A DNA stretch of 64,000 nucleotides, taken from Cryptomeria japonica (Eukaryota > Streptophyta > Pinopsida > Cupressales > Cupressaceae). The notes under the pieces are model-generated. The model was not told where the DNA came from. It saw only the letters and a list, made by a program, of their open reading frames with translations, and made no database searches. Position 1 is the stretch's first letter; each line of letters starts with the position of its first letter. The stretch is taken from positions 23,376,501 through 23,440,500 of the forward strand of contig NC_081413.1 in NCBI RefSeq assembly GCF_030272615.1, in the 5' to 3' direction. Below, in pieces: positions 21,816 through 33,582 of the stretch. The translations under genes were made by a program, and so were the position numbers.

Positions 21816-24800
21816 ATGATGAAGAAGGAGGGTCATAAGTTCACAAAAGATAACTACAGAATCTGGAGTGATAGAATGAAGATCTACATCAAAGGTATGG
21901 GGCCATAGTTCTGGGAGCATGTTGTTAATCAATATTCACCTCCTACCAGTACTCTGACTGCACATTAGCTTAAGAAATAACAAGAGAATATTCAAGCATT
22001 GGAAGCCATTGTATGTACACTTTCTAATTCTGAATATATTGATGTTCATGGTTTAGAAACCACTTATGAAGTTTGAGAAAATTTGAAGTTGATTTATGGT
22101 GGAGATGAGCATTTGCAAAAAGCTAAAGAAGAAAGCCTAAGAGGCAAGTTTGATGACATGAAGATGATGGAAGGTGAGAACATTACCCAGTACAAATAGA
22201 GAATAAAAGTAGTTGGAGGAATCAAAAGTGCTAGTGGATCCATAACAGAAGACACAGTGGTAAGTAAAATGCTAAGAACCTTATTGCCTACTTATGCTAT
22301 TAGAGTGTCTGCCATCCAAGAATTGAGGTCAGTCAGCAAAGATAAAGTTACAGTTGATTGTTTGATAGGCAAGCTTACTACCTTTGAATTGAATAGCTTT
22401 GACAATAGTGTATACAAAGTAGAATATGCTTTCAAAGCATTAGTATCTAATGCACCGGTAAGAAAAGGAAAGAATGAATATAGGTCAATTCATCATGGCG
22501 GTGGTAATGAAGAAATGGATGGTGAACATAACCTAATGGATATTGAGGCTTTATTGGCAAAGAAACTTCCTAGAGGCATCAGTAAGTACAAAGGCAAGCT
22601 TCCTCTTAAGTGTTTCTCATGTAAAAAAATAGGACATATTGCTGCTAATTGTCCTAACAGTGATCAAAAGGAAAATTTCAGAAGGTTTAAGGGAAAAGGT
22701 GAGAAACAGTGTTATGTTGCAGTTGATGAAGGTGTTACCGATGAGGAATCAGAGGATGAAGATAATGAGGAAATTATTTTTGTAGCAGTTAAGGAAGATC
22801 TCTTTGACAAGAAAGCTTTAGTGTCTCATATTGACACCATTGATGAGTAGGTCATTGATAGTGGTTGCTCACATCACATGACCAATGACAAGAACAAGTT
22901 CATTTCACTTGAAGAATTTGATGGTGGAGTAGTGAGATTTGGTAACAATACTCCATGATTGTTAAAAGGTAAAGGTTCAATTTCTTTAAATGAAAAAAGT
23001 AATGTTGATAATGTTTATTGGGTTGAAAGATTGAAGCATAACTTGTTGAGTGTTGGTCAGCTAAATGATAAAGGTTATCATCTTGAGTTCAAGAGTGGAG
23101 TGTGTAGGATTTTAGGAAGCAAATGAGAACTAATTGCTACTGGTAAACATACTAAAGGTAACTTATTCCATCTGAATACTAATGTTAACAATTGTTTGGT
23201 TGCAAAAGTTGAGGACAGTTATGGCATAGAAGATTTTGTCATGTAAATTTTGATAATTTGGTTAAGGTCAGCAAGTCAAGTATGGCTAGAGAAATGCCAC
23301 AACTAGTCAAACCAAACGATGTGATTTGTAAAGAGTGTCAGTTGGGTAAGATGACTACTTCCTCTTTCAAAAGAAAATCATTTTCTTCTGAAAATATTTC
23401 TGATTTTGTTGCACACTGATTTATGTGATCCTATGAGGACTAGAAGTTTTTATTGTGATAAATATTTCATGATATTTACTGATGATCATTCAAGAATGAT
23501 TTGGGCTACATTTTTGAAGGAGAAGTTTGATGCTTTCAGCAAGTTTAAGGCATTCAAACCCTTAGTGGAGAAAGAAACTGGTAAGAACCTAAAGTGCCTA
23601 AAATCTAACTAGGGCGGAGAATTCACATCAGTTGAATTTGTGAAATACTATGATGAGAATGGAATCAAGAGACAAATGTCTGCACCAAGGACATCACAAC
23701 AAAATGGGATTGCAGAAAGAAGGAACCAGACCATAGTTGAAGTAGCTAGAACAATTTTGATACAAGGAGGTGTACCTAAAATGTTTTGGAGAGAAGGAGT
23801 CAGCACTGCAGTATACACAATGAATCGGGTATTGGTCAAGAAAGGTAGTGACAAAACTCCCTATGAATTATGGTATGGTTGTACTCCTAATGTTAGTTAT
23901 TTCAAAGTCTTTGGCAACAGGTGTTACATAAAGAGAGATGAGTATACCATAAAGTTTGATCCTAAGAGTGATGAAGGAACTTTCCTTGGTTATTCAACTA
24001 AGAGCAAAGCATTCAAGTGCTTTAACAAAAGAACCAAGAAGATTGTGGAAAGTGTTAATGTAAAATTTGATAAGTATTCTAACAAATCTGATGATACCAA
24101 CAAATCTGATGCAGTAGATGAATATAAGATAGTGATTATTGAACCGGAAGTTCAAAATGATGTTGAGCAGAACAGTGTGGAGAATATTGCTCAACAGGTG
24201 GAAGATAAAGAAGAAGAACAGGAAAAAGCTTCTATACCAGAATCGGTTATACCTAGATATGTAAAGTTGAATCACTCTACAGATCAGATAATTGGAGACA
24301 TGAATGTTTGGGTTCAAACAAGAAGAAAAATGAGAGAAAGTGTTTGTCTGATTTCCATAGTTGAACCTAAGACAATGAGGGAAGCTCTTAAGGATGATGA
24401 TTGGATAAAGGCTATGAATGAAGAACTTGATCAAATAGAGAAGAACAACACTTGGTCACTTGTCCCCAGACCAACTGATAAAAATGTGATTGGTACTAAG
24501 TGGGTGTTTAGAAACAAATTAAATGAAGATGGTGAAGTGATTAGGAACAAGGCTAGACTAGTTTGCAAAGGATATGCACAAGAAGAAGGTGAAGATTATG
24601 GAGAAACCTTTGCACCGATTGCTAGACTTGAAGGAGTAAGAATACTACTTTCATTTGTAGAATTCAAGGGATTCAAGGTATACCAAATGGATGTTAAGTC
24701 TACATTTTTTAATGAAATTCTAGAATAAGAGGTTTACATTGAACAATCAGATGGGTTTGCATTGACCGGAGACAAGAACATGGTGTGCAAATTGCATAAA

Positions 24801-25898
24801 GATTTATATGGATTAAAGCAAGCTCCAAGAGCATGGTATGAGAGACTCCATTCACACCTGATAAAGATTGGATTTCAAAGAACCAGTGAGGACAACAACA
24901 TTTACTTGAAGACAAAATGAGACAAGTTATTGATTGTAGAAGTGTTTGTAGATGATATCATATTTGGAGGAGATGATGATATGAGTTTAAATTTTGCAGA
25001 GGAAATGAAAAAGTAATTTGAAATGTCTTTGATAGGAGAAATCAAATTTTTCAATGGTTTGCAGGTTCAATAGATGAAAGGAGGCATCATTATCAGTCAG
25101 TCCAAATATGTGAAGGAGGTATTGAAAACCTTTGGAATGGAAGACTGTAAACTAGTTGGAACCCCTATGGTTACTGGTTGTAGATTATCCAAGGAAGATG
25201 ATTCAAATCCAGTGAATAAAATTGAGTATAAATCCATGATTGGAAAACTACATTATGTTTGTTCATAGAAGACCGGATATTGCTCATGCAATTGGTATAG
25301 TGGCTAGATTTCATAATAATCCTAAAGATACTCATATGGTTACAGTGAAGATAATTTTCAGGTATCTTAGAGGAACTATTGATTATAGATTATGGTATCC
25401 ATACAAAGGCAACTTCTGTTTGAAGGTGTTCACAGATGTTGATTGGGCAGGTAATATAGATGATCGGAAGAGCACACCAGTGGAGCATTCTTTATAGGAG
25501 GAAGACTGGTATCCTGGATCAGTAAGAAACAACGTTGCATTTCTCACTCTATGACAGAAGCAGAGTATGTAGTTGCATCTATGAATTGTACTCAAGCAAT
25601 ATGGATGAGACATGTATTCGAAGGATTCAAGGAGACTATGATAGAACCGGTGATCATATATTTTGATAATACAAGTACAATAAGTATTTCAAAGAACTCG
25701 GTATTGCATGCTAAAACAAAGCATATTGAACTGAAGTATCATTTTCTTAGAGAAAGAGTGTGGGAAAATAAAGTAAGGATGGAACATGTGTCAAGTAAGG
25801 AGCAGTTGGCTAATATCTTCACTAAGCCATTGCCTAAAGCGACCTTTAAATATCTCAAAGGAAAGCTAGGGGTTATACCCCTACCGAAGGTCAACTAA
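21816..25898 (+). pseudogene. gag-pol of element F, many nonsense codons
   Basis: Most of the 4.1 kb reads in one frame from ATG 21816. Gag of UBN2 type has at least five stops before 22250 and a zinc knuckle CFSCKKIGHIAANC near 22610-22650. A TAG at 22848-22850 precedes the protease (VIDSGCSHHMT). The integrase has a zinc-binding region (23230-23390) and a core at 23406-23800 where the second catalytic Asp is Asn followed by a stop (near 23610). RT (24360-25060) has FVDD and stops at 24726, 24918, 25015 and 25072. RNase H (25400-25890) has a local frameshift at 25250-25500. The polyprotein would have been cut into particle, integrase and RT proteins. It is clearly dead. Confidence 0.9.
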
Positions 25899-25969
25899 GA
25901 TGTTGTTGCAGCATCAATCTAGTGGACTAATTGAAGGTCTTTCACTATGGATTGTTGAGAAGAGGGCTA

Positions 25970-26269
25970 CTCCTTAGGGGGAGCAGCAGAGATGAAGGAA
26001 ACAAGAGCATCAGAGAAAACAAATAGCAGCAAAAGGTGAATTTGACACTTTGCACCCTTGGCATTATTTTCAAAGGGGGAGAAGCACAATGATAGGGGGA
26101 GAAGTAAAGCAAAGGGGGAGAAGTAAAGCAAAGGAGGAGAAGAATAGTGAAGAACATATAAGAGCAGTAAAGACATGTACAACAATCATAACTGGAACTC
26201 TAACAGTTTTGCATGATGAGCTTTTGGTATTGCTATTTGGGTGTTGTCATCAATGCTAAAGGGGGAGAT
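25970..26269 (+). repeat. Repeated polypurine tracts before 3' LTR of F
   Basis: AGGGGGAG-type tracts recur near 25975, 26072, 26094, 26113, 26132 (imperfect) and 26258-26267, the last directly before the 3' LTR. Two successive copies sit in a tandem AAGTAAAGCAAAGGGGGAG unit. Confidence 0.8.
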
Positions 26270-27763
26270 TGTTGGTATAACTGATGAAGATAATGATGGA
26301 GAGATTCTTTGCATATGGAGATGTTGATGAGATGAGAATATGACCGGTAAAGTTATTATTGGCATAACTTGTAAAGTTGATGGAGATTGTTGGCTAGATG
26401 ATGATGATATAGTTGTAAGTTGTTTGATGACTTTATTTGTGTTTTCATTGATGGCAACCATGTTTTTTGAAGTCATCTAAGTCATCTAGATCTATCGATA
26501 TAGCCTAATCGGTAGAGGAATGTGTTAGACAACAAAAATGCTAAGTTGCAGTAAATTGGTAAACAAGAACATAGCGATGACCAAGAGATCGGTACAGACG
26601 ATTGGAGAGGAGTTAGATGTTGCGGGTTGGAACATATGTTTATGACATTGGCACGAGTCTGTGATTGCAACCACATCAATAGATTCGATGTATTGAGCGA
26701 GTTATGATTGATTGTCATAAACTTTGTGAAGAAGAATGTATACCGGTAACAGATCTTTAACCAGTAATGATTTATGGTTTGGCAGTGAATCTTATCATGT
26801 TCATACCCTAGTGATAACGTGTCAAAAACCATGTGTAATGATAATATGGTGTTTGAGTGCGTACAAGGATCAGATTTCTTGGGAAACAAAAAAGTGCTTA
26901 GTAGAATGTGACAAGGGTTTGATTTCTTATCAAATCGATGTGCGGTGATCATTCAATGGTGGAAATTGTCTAGAAATTTGTTGTAATAATCTGTAATGAT
27001 TTGTAAATGTAAAATCAATATATTTTGAATGTAGTTAGGGCTATGTAACCGGCCTAGTTGAAAAGTGTATTTAGGTCAAGTTGGAGAAGAGATTTTGTGT
27101 CGGTGATTTGAGAAGAAGAGTGCGTCGAACCAAGCTTGAGTGTTTGCATGTGTGTATCAGAGTTGAATTGAAAAGGATTTGTACTAGAAAGAAAGGAAGT
27201 GTTGTGATTAGATCATTTTCCCTGTTATTCCTTAATAGTTACAATAGTTTGAAATCCCTTAACTGGGTAGATCCTAACAGGTCTTATTTGTAAATCCCTT
27301 CACCGGGTGGCTCATTAACTTGAGTTTAAAATCCTCTAACAAGGTTACTCCTAACAGGGTAGAGCTCCTAACAGGGCTGAGGCAAATCCCTTAACCGAGT
27401 GACTCCTAATAGGGTATTCTCTTAACAAGGCATATTATAAAGCTCCTAACCGGGCTAGGCCTTTAACCGGGTGCATTCCGAAAGAGTGCAAATATTTTGT
27501 GGGTGCTAATTCCCATAGTAGTTTTTCCCGTTTGGGTTTCCACGTGAAAAATATATGTATTCATGTGGTGGTTGCATTGTTTATTTGTGCATTTGATATA
27601 TTTACATTGTTTGCATAATGATGAACACTTGAATGAATGCTTTGGTAAATCTGCTAACCAGATTGTTTGAGTAGTTACTGGTACAAGTTTTTGAAGTATT
27701 GCAGAATTGTTTTACTACTGATTCACCCCCCTATCGATAGTTACTGGATCCTCATAATAAAAC
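26270..27763 (+). mobile_element. 3' LTR of element F
   Basis: Begins TGTTGGTATAACTGATG after the polypurine tract. It ends near CATAATAAAACA (27763, uncertain by a few bases), about 1494 bp. The half-site array lies at 27250-27480. Confidence 0.85.
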
Positions 27764-27779
27764 ATCAAAATAATTAAAT

Positions 27780-30440
27780 ACTGAACTCTAAATTATTTTA
27801 AGTTGAAATGTTGATTACGTCATCTCTTTCTTCTACAATTGGATGAAGCTGAGGATCTATGGAAAGTCTTGAAGGGGGTTGTAACTGGTAAAACAACATT
27901 AATACAAGTTAATAACATATATGTCAAAAAACACAAAATAACTAAAAATGAATAGACTAAAAAACAAAAGCATACAAGAGCCTTAGATGGATGTCCTATG
28001 GTCGTAGGAAGCAAAGTCACAGATGAATCAGTTACGATCATTTCCTATATCCATGGTAAGTGATCCAAAAGGAGTTAACAAGAGGGTTTCAACTCTGTTG
28101 TGCACTTAGTGAATATGAGTTGATCTAAGACAAACATACCTCTTCCCTCTATCGTGTTGGACCCCAACTTTGACATGTAGGAATTCTAATGAAATGGAAT
28201 GATAGAGCATCAATAGGAAGTTTGGAAGGGGGTTGTCATAGGTTAAAGACAATTAATACAAGTTAATAACCCAAAGTTGTTCTCAAACTAGATAAAAAAC
28301 TAAAAATGAGTGTACTTATTTCTAAACAAATATGTTTAACATATGTAGAACAAATGCACACTGGAGCCTTAGATAGTTCTCCTGTAACCTTAGGAGGCAT
28401 AGTCGAATATGATGTAGATATTACCATTTCCTGTATGAAAAATGATAACATATGATATAGACATAAAAGGATTTAGATATTTCAAACAAGAAATAATGCA
28501 ATCCAAAGTGAATATGAAGGTATTAACTCTTCCCTCTGTTGAACCTCATCGACATCAAGTGCATTCATTAATTTTGTAAACCCCATTTGTTTCTATATAT
28601 AGAACAAATAAATTAAGTGCATTTATCAATATCTAGATATACATGTTTAATCATAATACATTTCAACAAATGAATTTAAATTGTATTGAATTACCTTTTG
28701 TCATTTGGGTGTTCGAGAGGATATCTTTTTCTTCTCCGGAGTGCTGGAGGATGGCTTTCTCACACGAGATGTCCTCGAGGTAGGTGGGGTAAACTAACAA
28801 AACAAAATTAACATAAGGGAAAAGAGCATGTATTTAATATATCACCTAAGTCAAAAATATCTAAATCTAAATGGTACCGCAAAGCTATCTAGGCCAAAGT
28901 CAATGGCCGGAAGTGTGATATCATCAAGCCGGGACATCTCAGCCCCTAATAAGCCCTATAAAACACCAAGTAATGATACATATATATTAAAAAAAGATAT
29001 TTTGAAACCAATGTATTATTATATTTTTAACAAATTTATAAATCTTTACCTTCAGTGGCGAAAGTACTCGTGACTATGGAGTCGACTGAAAAGTGTGTGG
29101 TGTACTCCCACCACCTATTGCACCCTGCAATGCATTTTATTTATATGTCACTTTAAATTGTTCTAAAAATAAAAATTCATTTCTTTTTATAAGATTTAGT
29201 CACTTAATATATAACATGTCATAAACAGAATTAAAAGCACCTGTGTCTAATCGCGAGAGAACAACATACTCATCAAGTCATCGGTGAGGATCATATCCTC
29301 TGTAGTGGAAGCATGGCATCTACTCCCACAACATGTACATGAATGAGATGTTGAACCATCCTCATTCATGTCATTGTCTACACCAGAACATACACCCTAG
29401 AAGGTGGCGCACATATGTTGAATGGGCTCGCTCATGCCAAATGATGCATGAGGTGGCACTGATGAAGGAGGTCTCATTGATGAAGGAGGTGTCACAGGTG
29501 TTGGTACATCCTCTGATTCGACCAACCGTGTTCCATGTTGAACAGTGGCATCAGTCAATGATGCAGCTACGTGAAGAGTTTGTAACTCCATAGACTCCTT
29601 CAAGGATATAGGGATAGTGACACGAACCATGGGTTTAGGAGTTGTATGTCTCCTATGTTGTGGTTGTACCACCCTATGGGCCCCGGGTCTATCCTACATA
29701 GAGCCTCTCCCTCTACCCTGAAACTGTCGGATGTCAAAGTAATTCAGCTTCTCGCCGAGGATAAACTCACAATACAACTTTCTCAAAAAATATAGAGGCA
29801 CCTCCCAATTATTACAAGGTGGTTGTTCAAAGACCATATACCACCTATCCCAAAAAGTTGCTTTCAGCCTAGCATGAACACACCAATGTATAGGAAACTG
29901 AGATGTATTTTCTTCTAGGTTGTTACTAGTAATAGGATCGATGAAAAGAGCACATATGTCACCTTAAAGTATGCCCTTTTTTTTTCACTTGATCATATTA
30001 CAACCCATCCGCATAAAATGTTCGACATCTATCCCTCCATGAACCCCATTTCGTATCCTCCCTAGATACCTCATTTGAACTATTGGCCATTCTTTCTAGC
30101 ATTGTGGCAAGGGTTGAGTGGTGCTCAAGACTAGAGGACCTCAACCTATTCACTAATATCAAAATTTGGGCACTATTTTATGTAAGGCGATTGATGAGAT
30201 CCTCTTGTGTGGCATCTACATGATCTAATGGAGGATGTGGAGGGTTTAGGAGTGGCGATGGTTGTTGAGGAGCAACATTTTGAGGATTTTGTGGTTGTGG
30301 AGCAACGTCTTGAGGGTTTTCTTGTTGCTCATGTGCAATGTTTATAGGGTTTGCTTATGTTGCTTGCGCATGAGGAGGTCTTTGTTGTCTATTCTATTTT
30401 TGGGGATTGCTTGTAGAATCTGACATCAAATTAATTAAAA
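27780..30440 (-). pseudogene. Broken multi-exon gene, unrecognised
   Basis: The minus strand has a readable frame from ATG near 30424. It starts with a Gln/Pro/Asn-rich region, then a helix with WGSWRDRC, then a segment around HARLKATFWDRWYMVFEQ and a Ser/Pro-rich tail to about 29240, with at least four stops. Further exon-like pieces follow: one ends at 29050 with a donor-like AAG|GTAAAG, and the next starts at 28955 after TTTATAG, giving a 94-bp intron with conserved frame. Smaller Ser/Thr-rich pieces lie at 28700-28790 and, duplicated, at 28350-28450 and 27960-28045. I do not recognise the protein; it could be a transposon-encoded or host gene. F is inserted at its 3' side. Confidence 0.45.
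27960..28450 (-). repeat. Pair of duplicated exon-like segments
   Basis: Segments 27835-28050 and 28215-28450 share order and sequence: AGGGGGTTGT, TTAATACAAGTTAATAAC, AAAAACTAAAAATGA, GAGCCTTAGAT, then a Ser/Thr-rich stretch. This looks like an exon plus intron flank duplicated once, about 385 bp apart. Confidence 0.6.
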
Positions 30441-30679
30441 AAAAACTTAAATCAATTAAAAAACCCTACTTCAATTAAAATGCAAACAAAAATAATCAAA
30501 AAAATGAAATTTTACCTGTTCGACAGGGTGGCATTGTTGGAAATTGCTCTAAATACCAAAAAATGCAAAATGATGCAAAACACACACGTATTTTGAGATT
30601 TCTTTGCTTCTTTGGGCTTTTGTTCCATGGTTTTTGCCGTTGAAATGGCCAAAACCCACGGGTGTGAGGAAATAAAATT

Positions 30680-30709
30680 TTCCTCAAAACGTGTATGCGT
30701 TTTGAGGAA
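30680..30709. repeat. Perfect 12-bp hairpin
   Basis: TTCCTCAAAACG and its exact reverse complement CGTTTTGAGGAA are separated by the 6-base loop TGTATG. No T-tract or gene end gives it an obvious function. Confidence 0.9.
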
Positions 30710-30839
30710 CTTTTTGTTTTTTTATTATTTTTGGCTACCAAGCCTAGCATGTTTTTGAATTTCATAGATCACACACGGGTTATGAAAAATTTCAATTGTT
30801 TTTGCATGTGGCCACTTTTATGTTCACCATCCTGGTGCA

Positions 30840-31920
30840 CTTACCCGATGTCTTTCCTTTTTTCTTTTCTTTTCCTTTTTTTCTTTCCTTCCCCTTTCCT
30901 TTTTGTCTTTCAAGGATCAGACGTTAGGCTTTACCTCTTCCTTTTCCTTTTCCAGGGATAGGGAAGGTCTGATCCCCGACCCTCCTTTTTACTTGTGTGT
31001 TTCTTGTGGTTGTTTATTTTAGGGATCGAGGATGTTTTCATTCTCAACCCTCGATTCTCTTCCATCGGGGATGGGCGACTCCCAATCCTCGATGGGCCCC
31101 ACCTCCCTCAAATTGACATTTAATGAGCCTTCTCACACATATAAAATGGTATTCTCACTTCATTTCTCTCACTTTTGCTTGTGTTTCCTAGCTATATTTG
31201 TGTGCTTCCATGCTTCCTTGTGCCAATTTCAAGCTTGTGTGGTGAGTTAGTGATCGACTAGTCCAGTGTTTAGCTCTGAGCCTTTCTTTTCAAGGTAGGT
31301 TTTCTTTGTTCTATTTTCCCTTTCTCATTTTGTGTTTCTTTTCCTTTCTTAGGGTTGTTTTAGGGTTTTTCCATGTCTTGGTTTTGTTTTGTTGTTTCAG
31401 TTTTTTCCTTTGTTTGTTTATGTTTTCTTCCTTGCCTTAATTTTCATTTTTGCAACATTAGTTTCTTTTTGAGGCCTAGTTCAGGATTAGCAAAAGTCAA
31501 ACCCCAAAACTAGGGGTTCTTGTTGCTTCACATTTATCTCCTACTTGATCCAATTTGGGGATTAAGGATGCTCCATCCCTACTTCTCGTTATCCAGGATC
31601 ATGGGATTGAGCCTCCTCAAACCCCGAAAGGGCTGAACTTGAGGCTCGAGGATTGAGGATGTTGTCATCCTTGACCCCCAATATCTCAAAGCATGGAGAT
31701 TAGGGATGGCAACATCATCAACCCCCCCCCTTTTGTACTATCACCTTAAAGAGCTCGGGGATCAAGAATCTCTTCACCCCTAACTCCCACAAGTTCTTTT
31801 ATAAGTAGCAATCGGAGATCGGGGATGATGGCTTCCTTGACCCACCAAAACCCTAAGAGATTGTTTTAAGACAAGGATCAAGGTGTCTCCATCTTCAACC
31901 CCCAAATGTTGCAAAAAATT
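30840..31920 (+). repeat. CT-rich tract and degenerate GGGATCGAGGATG word array
   Basis: A C/T-rich run at 30850-30960 is followed by at least eight variants of GGGGATCGAGGATG paired with a C-rich counterpart such as CATCCTTGACCCCC, at about 60-80 base spacing, between about 30910 and 31910. A TATA-like ACATATAAAATGG lies at 31136-31148 between two groups of words, so this may be the LTR and leader of an undiagnosed LTR element. No terminal boundaries were found. Confidence 0.55.
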
Positions 31921-33560
31921 TTTTGAAAAAAATGCTTGCTAAAAAATGATTTTATATGACAAAGCTATGAGCATTTGAAGTTTCAAAGGAAAGACTGATT
32001 TTGGACATGTGCACCTAATTTTTGGAGTAGAATATGAAAAATAGTTTAATCCACAACATAGAGTTCCGAGTTAGCTTTCAATTCTTTTTCAAATTCGAAA
32101 ATACAACTTGTGAGAAAAATTTTATACCCAATTTAGTAAAACTGTCCATTTAAGAAATGCATATGAGAGGGGGTCTAGTTAAGCCCCTAATGGTTGGTTA
32201 CTAATCATTAATGTGACTAAAAATTATATTAAAAGTGTTGGGTTCCTAGTTTAGCAACACTCCTTGTCACTCATATGACCGGCTAAATCTAAAATAGATA
32301 AATAAAGTTTATTAAAGAAGATAATGATTATAAAAAAAAATTAAAAGGCATATTAAATCTTTTTAAAAAGTACATCACTTTTTCTCTTGAAGGAGGCTAT
32401 GTATGACTAAATCTAATAACAAAAAGTCCAGAGCCATGATCAAATCAAAATAGAAGCAATTTTAAGCTAGTGTATCATGTGCAAATTTTATGGAATAAAA
32501 GGGCATGACATAAAGAAATGTTTGCAAAGAGGACTGCGAATATTACACAGTGATATAAGCAACACATAAAAAATTATATACTCAATACATAAATAATGTT
32601 AAAATCAAACAATATATCAATCTTTGTAAATATGTTGTGATTTATTGTGTGTTTATCCCACTCTGTGTATCTAGTTCATGTCTTTACACATCCCACAATC
32701 TCATGCAAAAATCAAACCTTTAGATTTGTGTATGTAGGAGTTTTAGACAAAATTTAAATATACACTTAGACTAGGGTCCCATGGAGGGGGGCTTCCTAAA
32801 AAATAGAGTTGGGGCTACTATTTTTTTTTGGAATATTTTAAAGTTGTTGGTCCCATGAATTTTGTAGTGTTGTTCAACTTAAAAATTTAAGCTCCTAAAT
32901 TTAAGGAAGTTGGTGGTCTCGTGAATACATAACTTTGTCTTCTATTCTCTCTGCAATGATAAAAACAAGTCAAAATTTTTATTTTCCCTCTAAAATTTGT
33001 TTTTTAATAGTAATCTAAATTTAGATGTTTGACATGTGGCAGATAACATTCCTAAGCTGGTGGGACAATTTCTAGCCCCACCCCAATTTCACCCGCTTAA
33101 ATATTCTATCCTAAAAATAGGCGCTGATATTTTTTTGGAAAAGATTCTAAATAATCTCGTAGCATAATTTTTTTTGTTTCATATGACCTCTTACTCCATG
33201 AAAATAGAAGCTTAACACCCCTCATTGGACCGCACCCTTACTACATATCGTTTTAGAACCTACAAAAGAGTATATCCAATAAACATCAAAAATATGTATG
33301 TCATACAATGCAACTCTATGTTTTTTTGTACTACGAGCCCTATGGGGACCCAAAATAATTTGCAAAAAATGACAATAATAAAAATATGGTAAATTATATG
33401 TCAAAAGTTATCTCTCAACCCTCCTGGATGCAACCATGAGGTTATTTTCACCATTTGAGGTTGCTAATAAAAGTTGACCTCTAAGACCCCTTAAAGAAGA
33501 CTTTTAACTTGCAAGATTAGACTCACAAAAACTCAAAATTAACACACATTAGAAAGATCG
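31921..33560. other. Non-coding tract with decayed retroelement remnants
   Basis: A/T-rich, with no supported gene. The only recognisable item is a short gag zinc-motif remnant near 32478-32530. The right part should be the leader of the element owning LTR H, but no gag follows it. Confidence 0.4.
32470..32565 (+). pseudogene. gag zinc-motif remnant
   Basis: A plus-strand frame of about 30 codons reads CKFYGIKGHDIKKC within a Cys/Lys-rich context, matching the C-X2-(H/Y)-X4-H-X4-C motif used in gypsy gags such as element A. It is closed by stops on both sides. Orientation is opposite to LTR H, so it belongs to a different element. Confidence 0.4.
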
Positions 33561-33579
33561 ATTCACGTTGGGTTCACCA
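33561..33579 (-). other. Primer-binding-like site after LTR H
   Basis: The minus strand reads TGGTGAACCCAACGTGAAT three bases after the LTR end; the first eight bases match the corresponding site in element D. Confidence 0.55.
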
Positions 33580-33582
33580 AAA

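Larger units (their letters stand above)
20745..27763 (+). mobile_element. Element F: copia LTR retrotransposon, 5' LTR interrupted by D
   Basis: It has a partial 5' LTR (20745-21751), a primer-binding site (21754-21766), a degenerate gag-pol (21816-25898), repeated polypurine tracts (25970-26269) and a full 3' LTR (26270-27763). The 5' LTR lacks the first 469 bp or so of the 3' LTR, exactly the part expected on the far side of element D. Domain order gag-PR-INT-RT-RH is copia-type; the RT motif FVDDIIFGG and LTR features suggest the SIRE/Tork side of the superfamily. Confidence 0.85.

Noticed and set aside
23994-24434. 146-codon minus-strand frame with hydrophobic runs
   Set aside because: Antisense shadow of the integrase-RT linker of element F.
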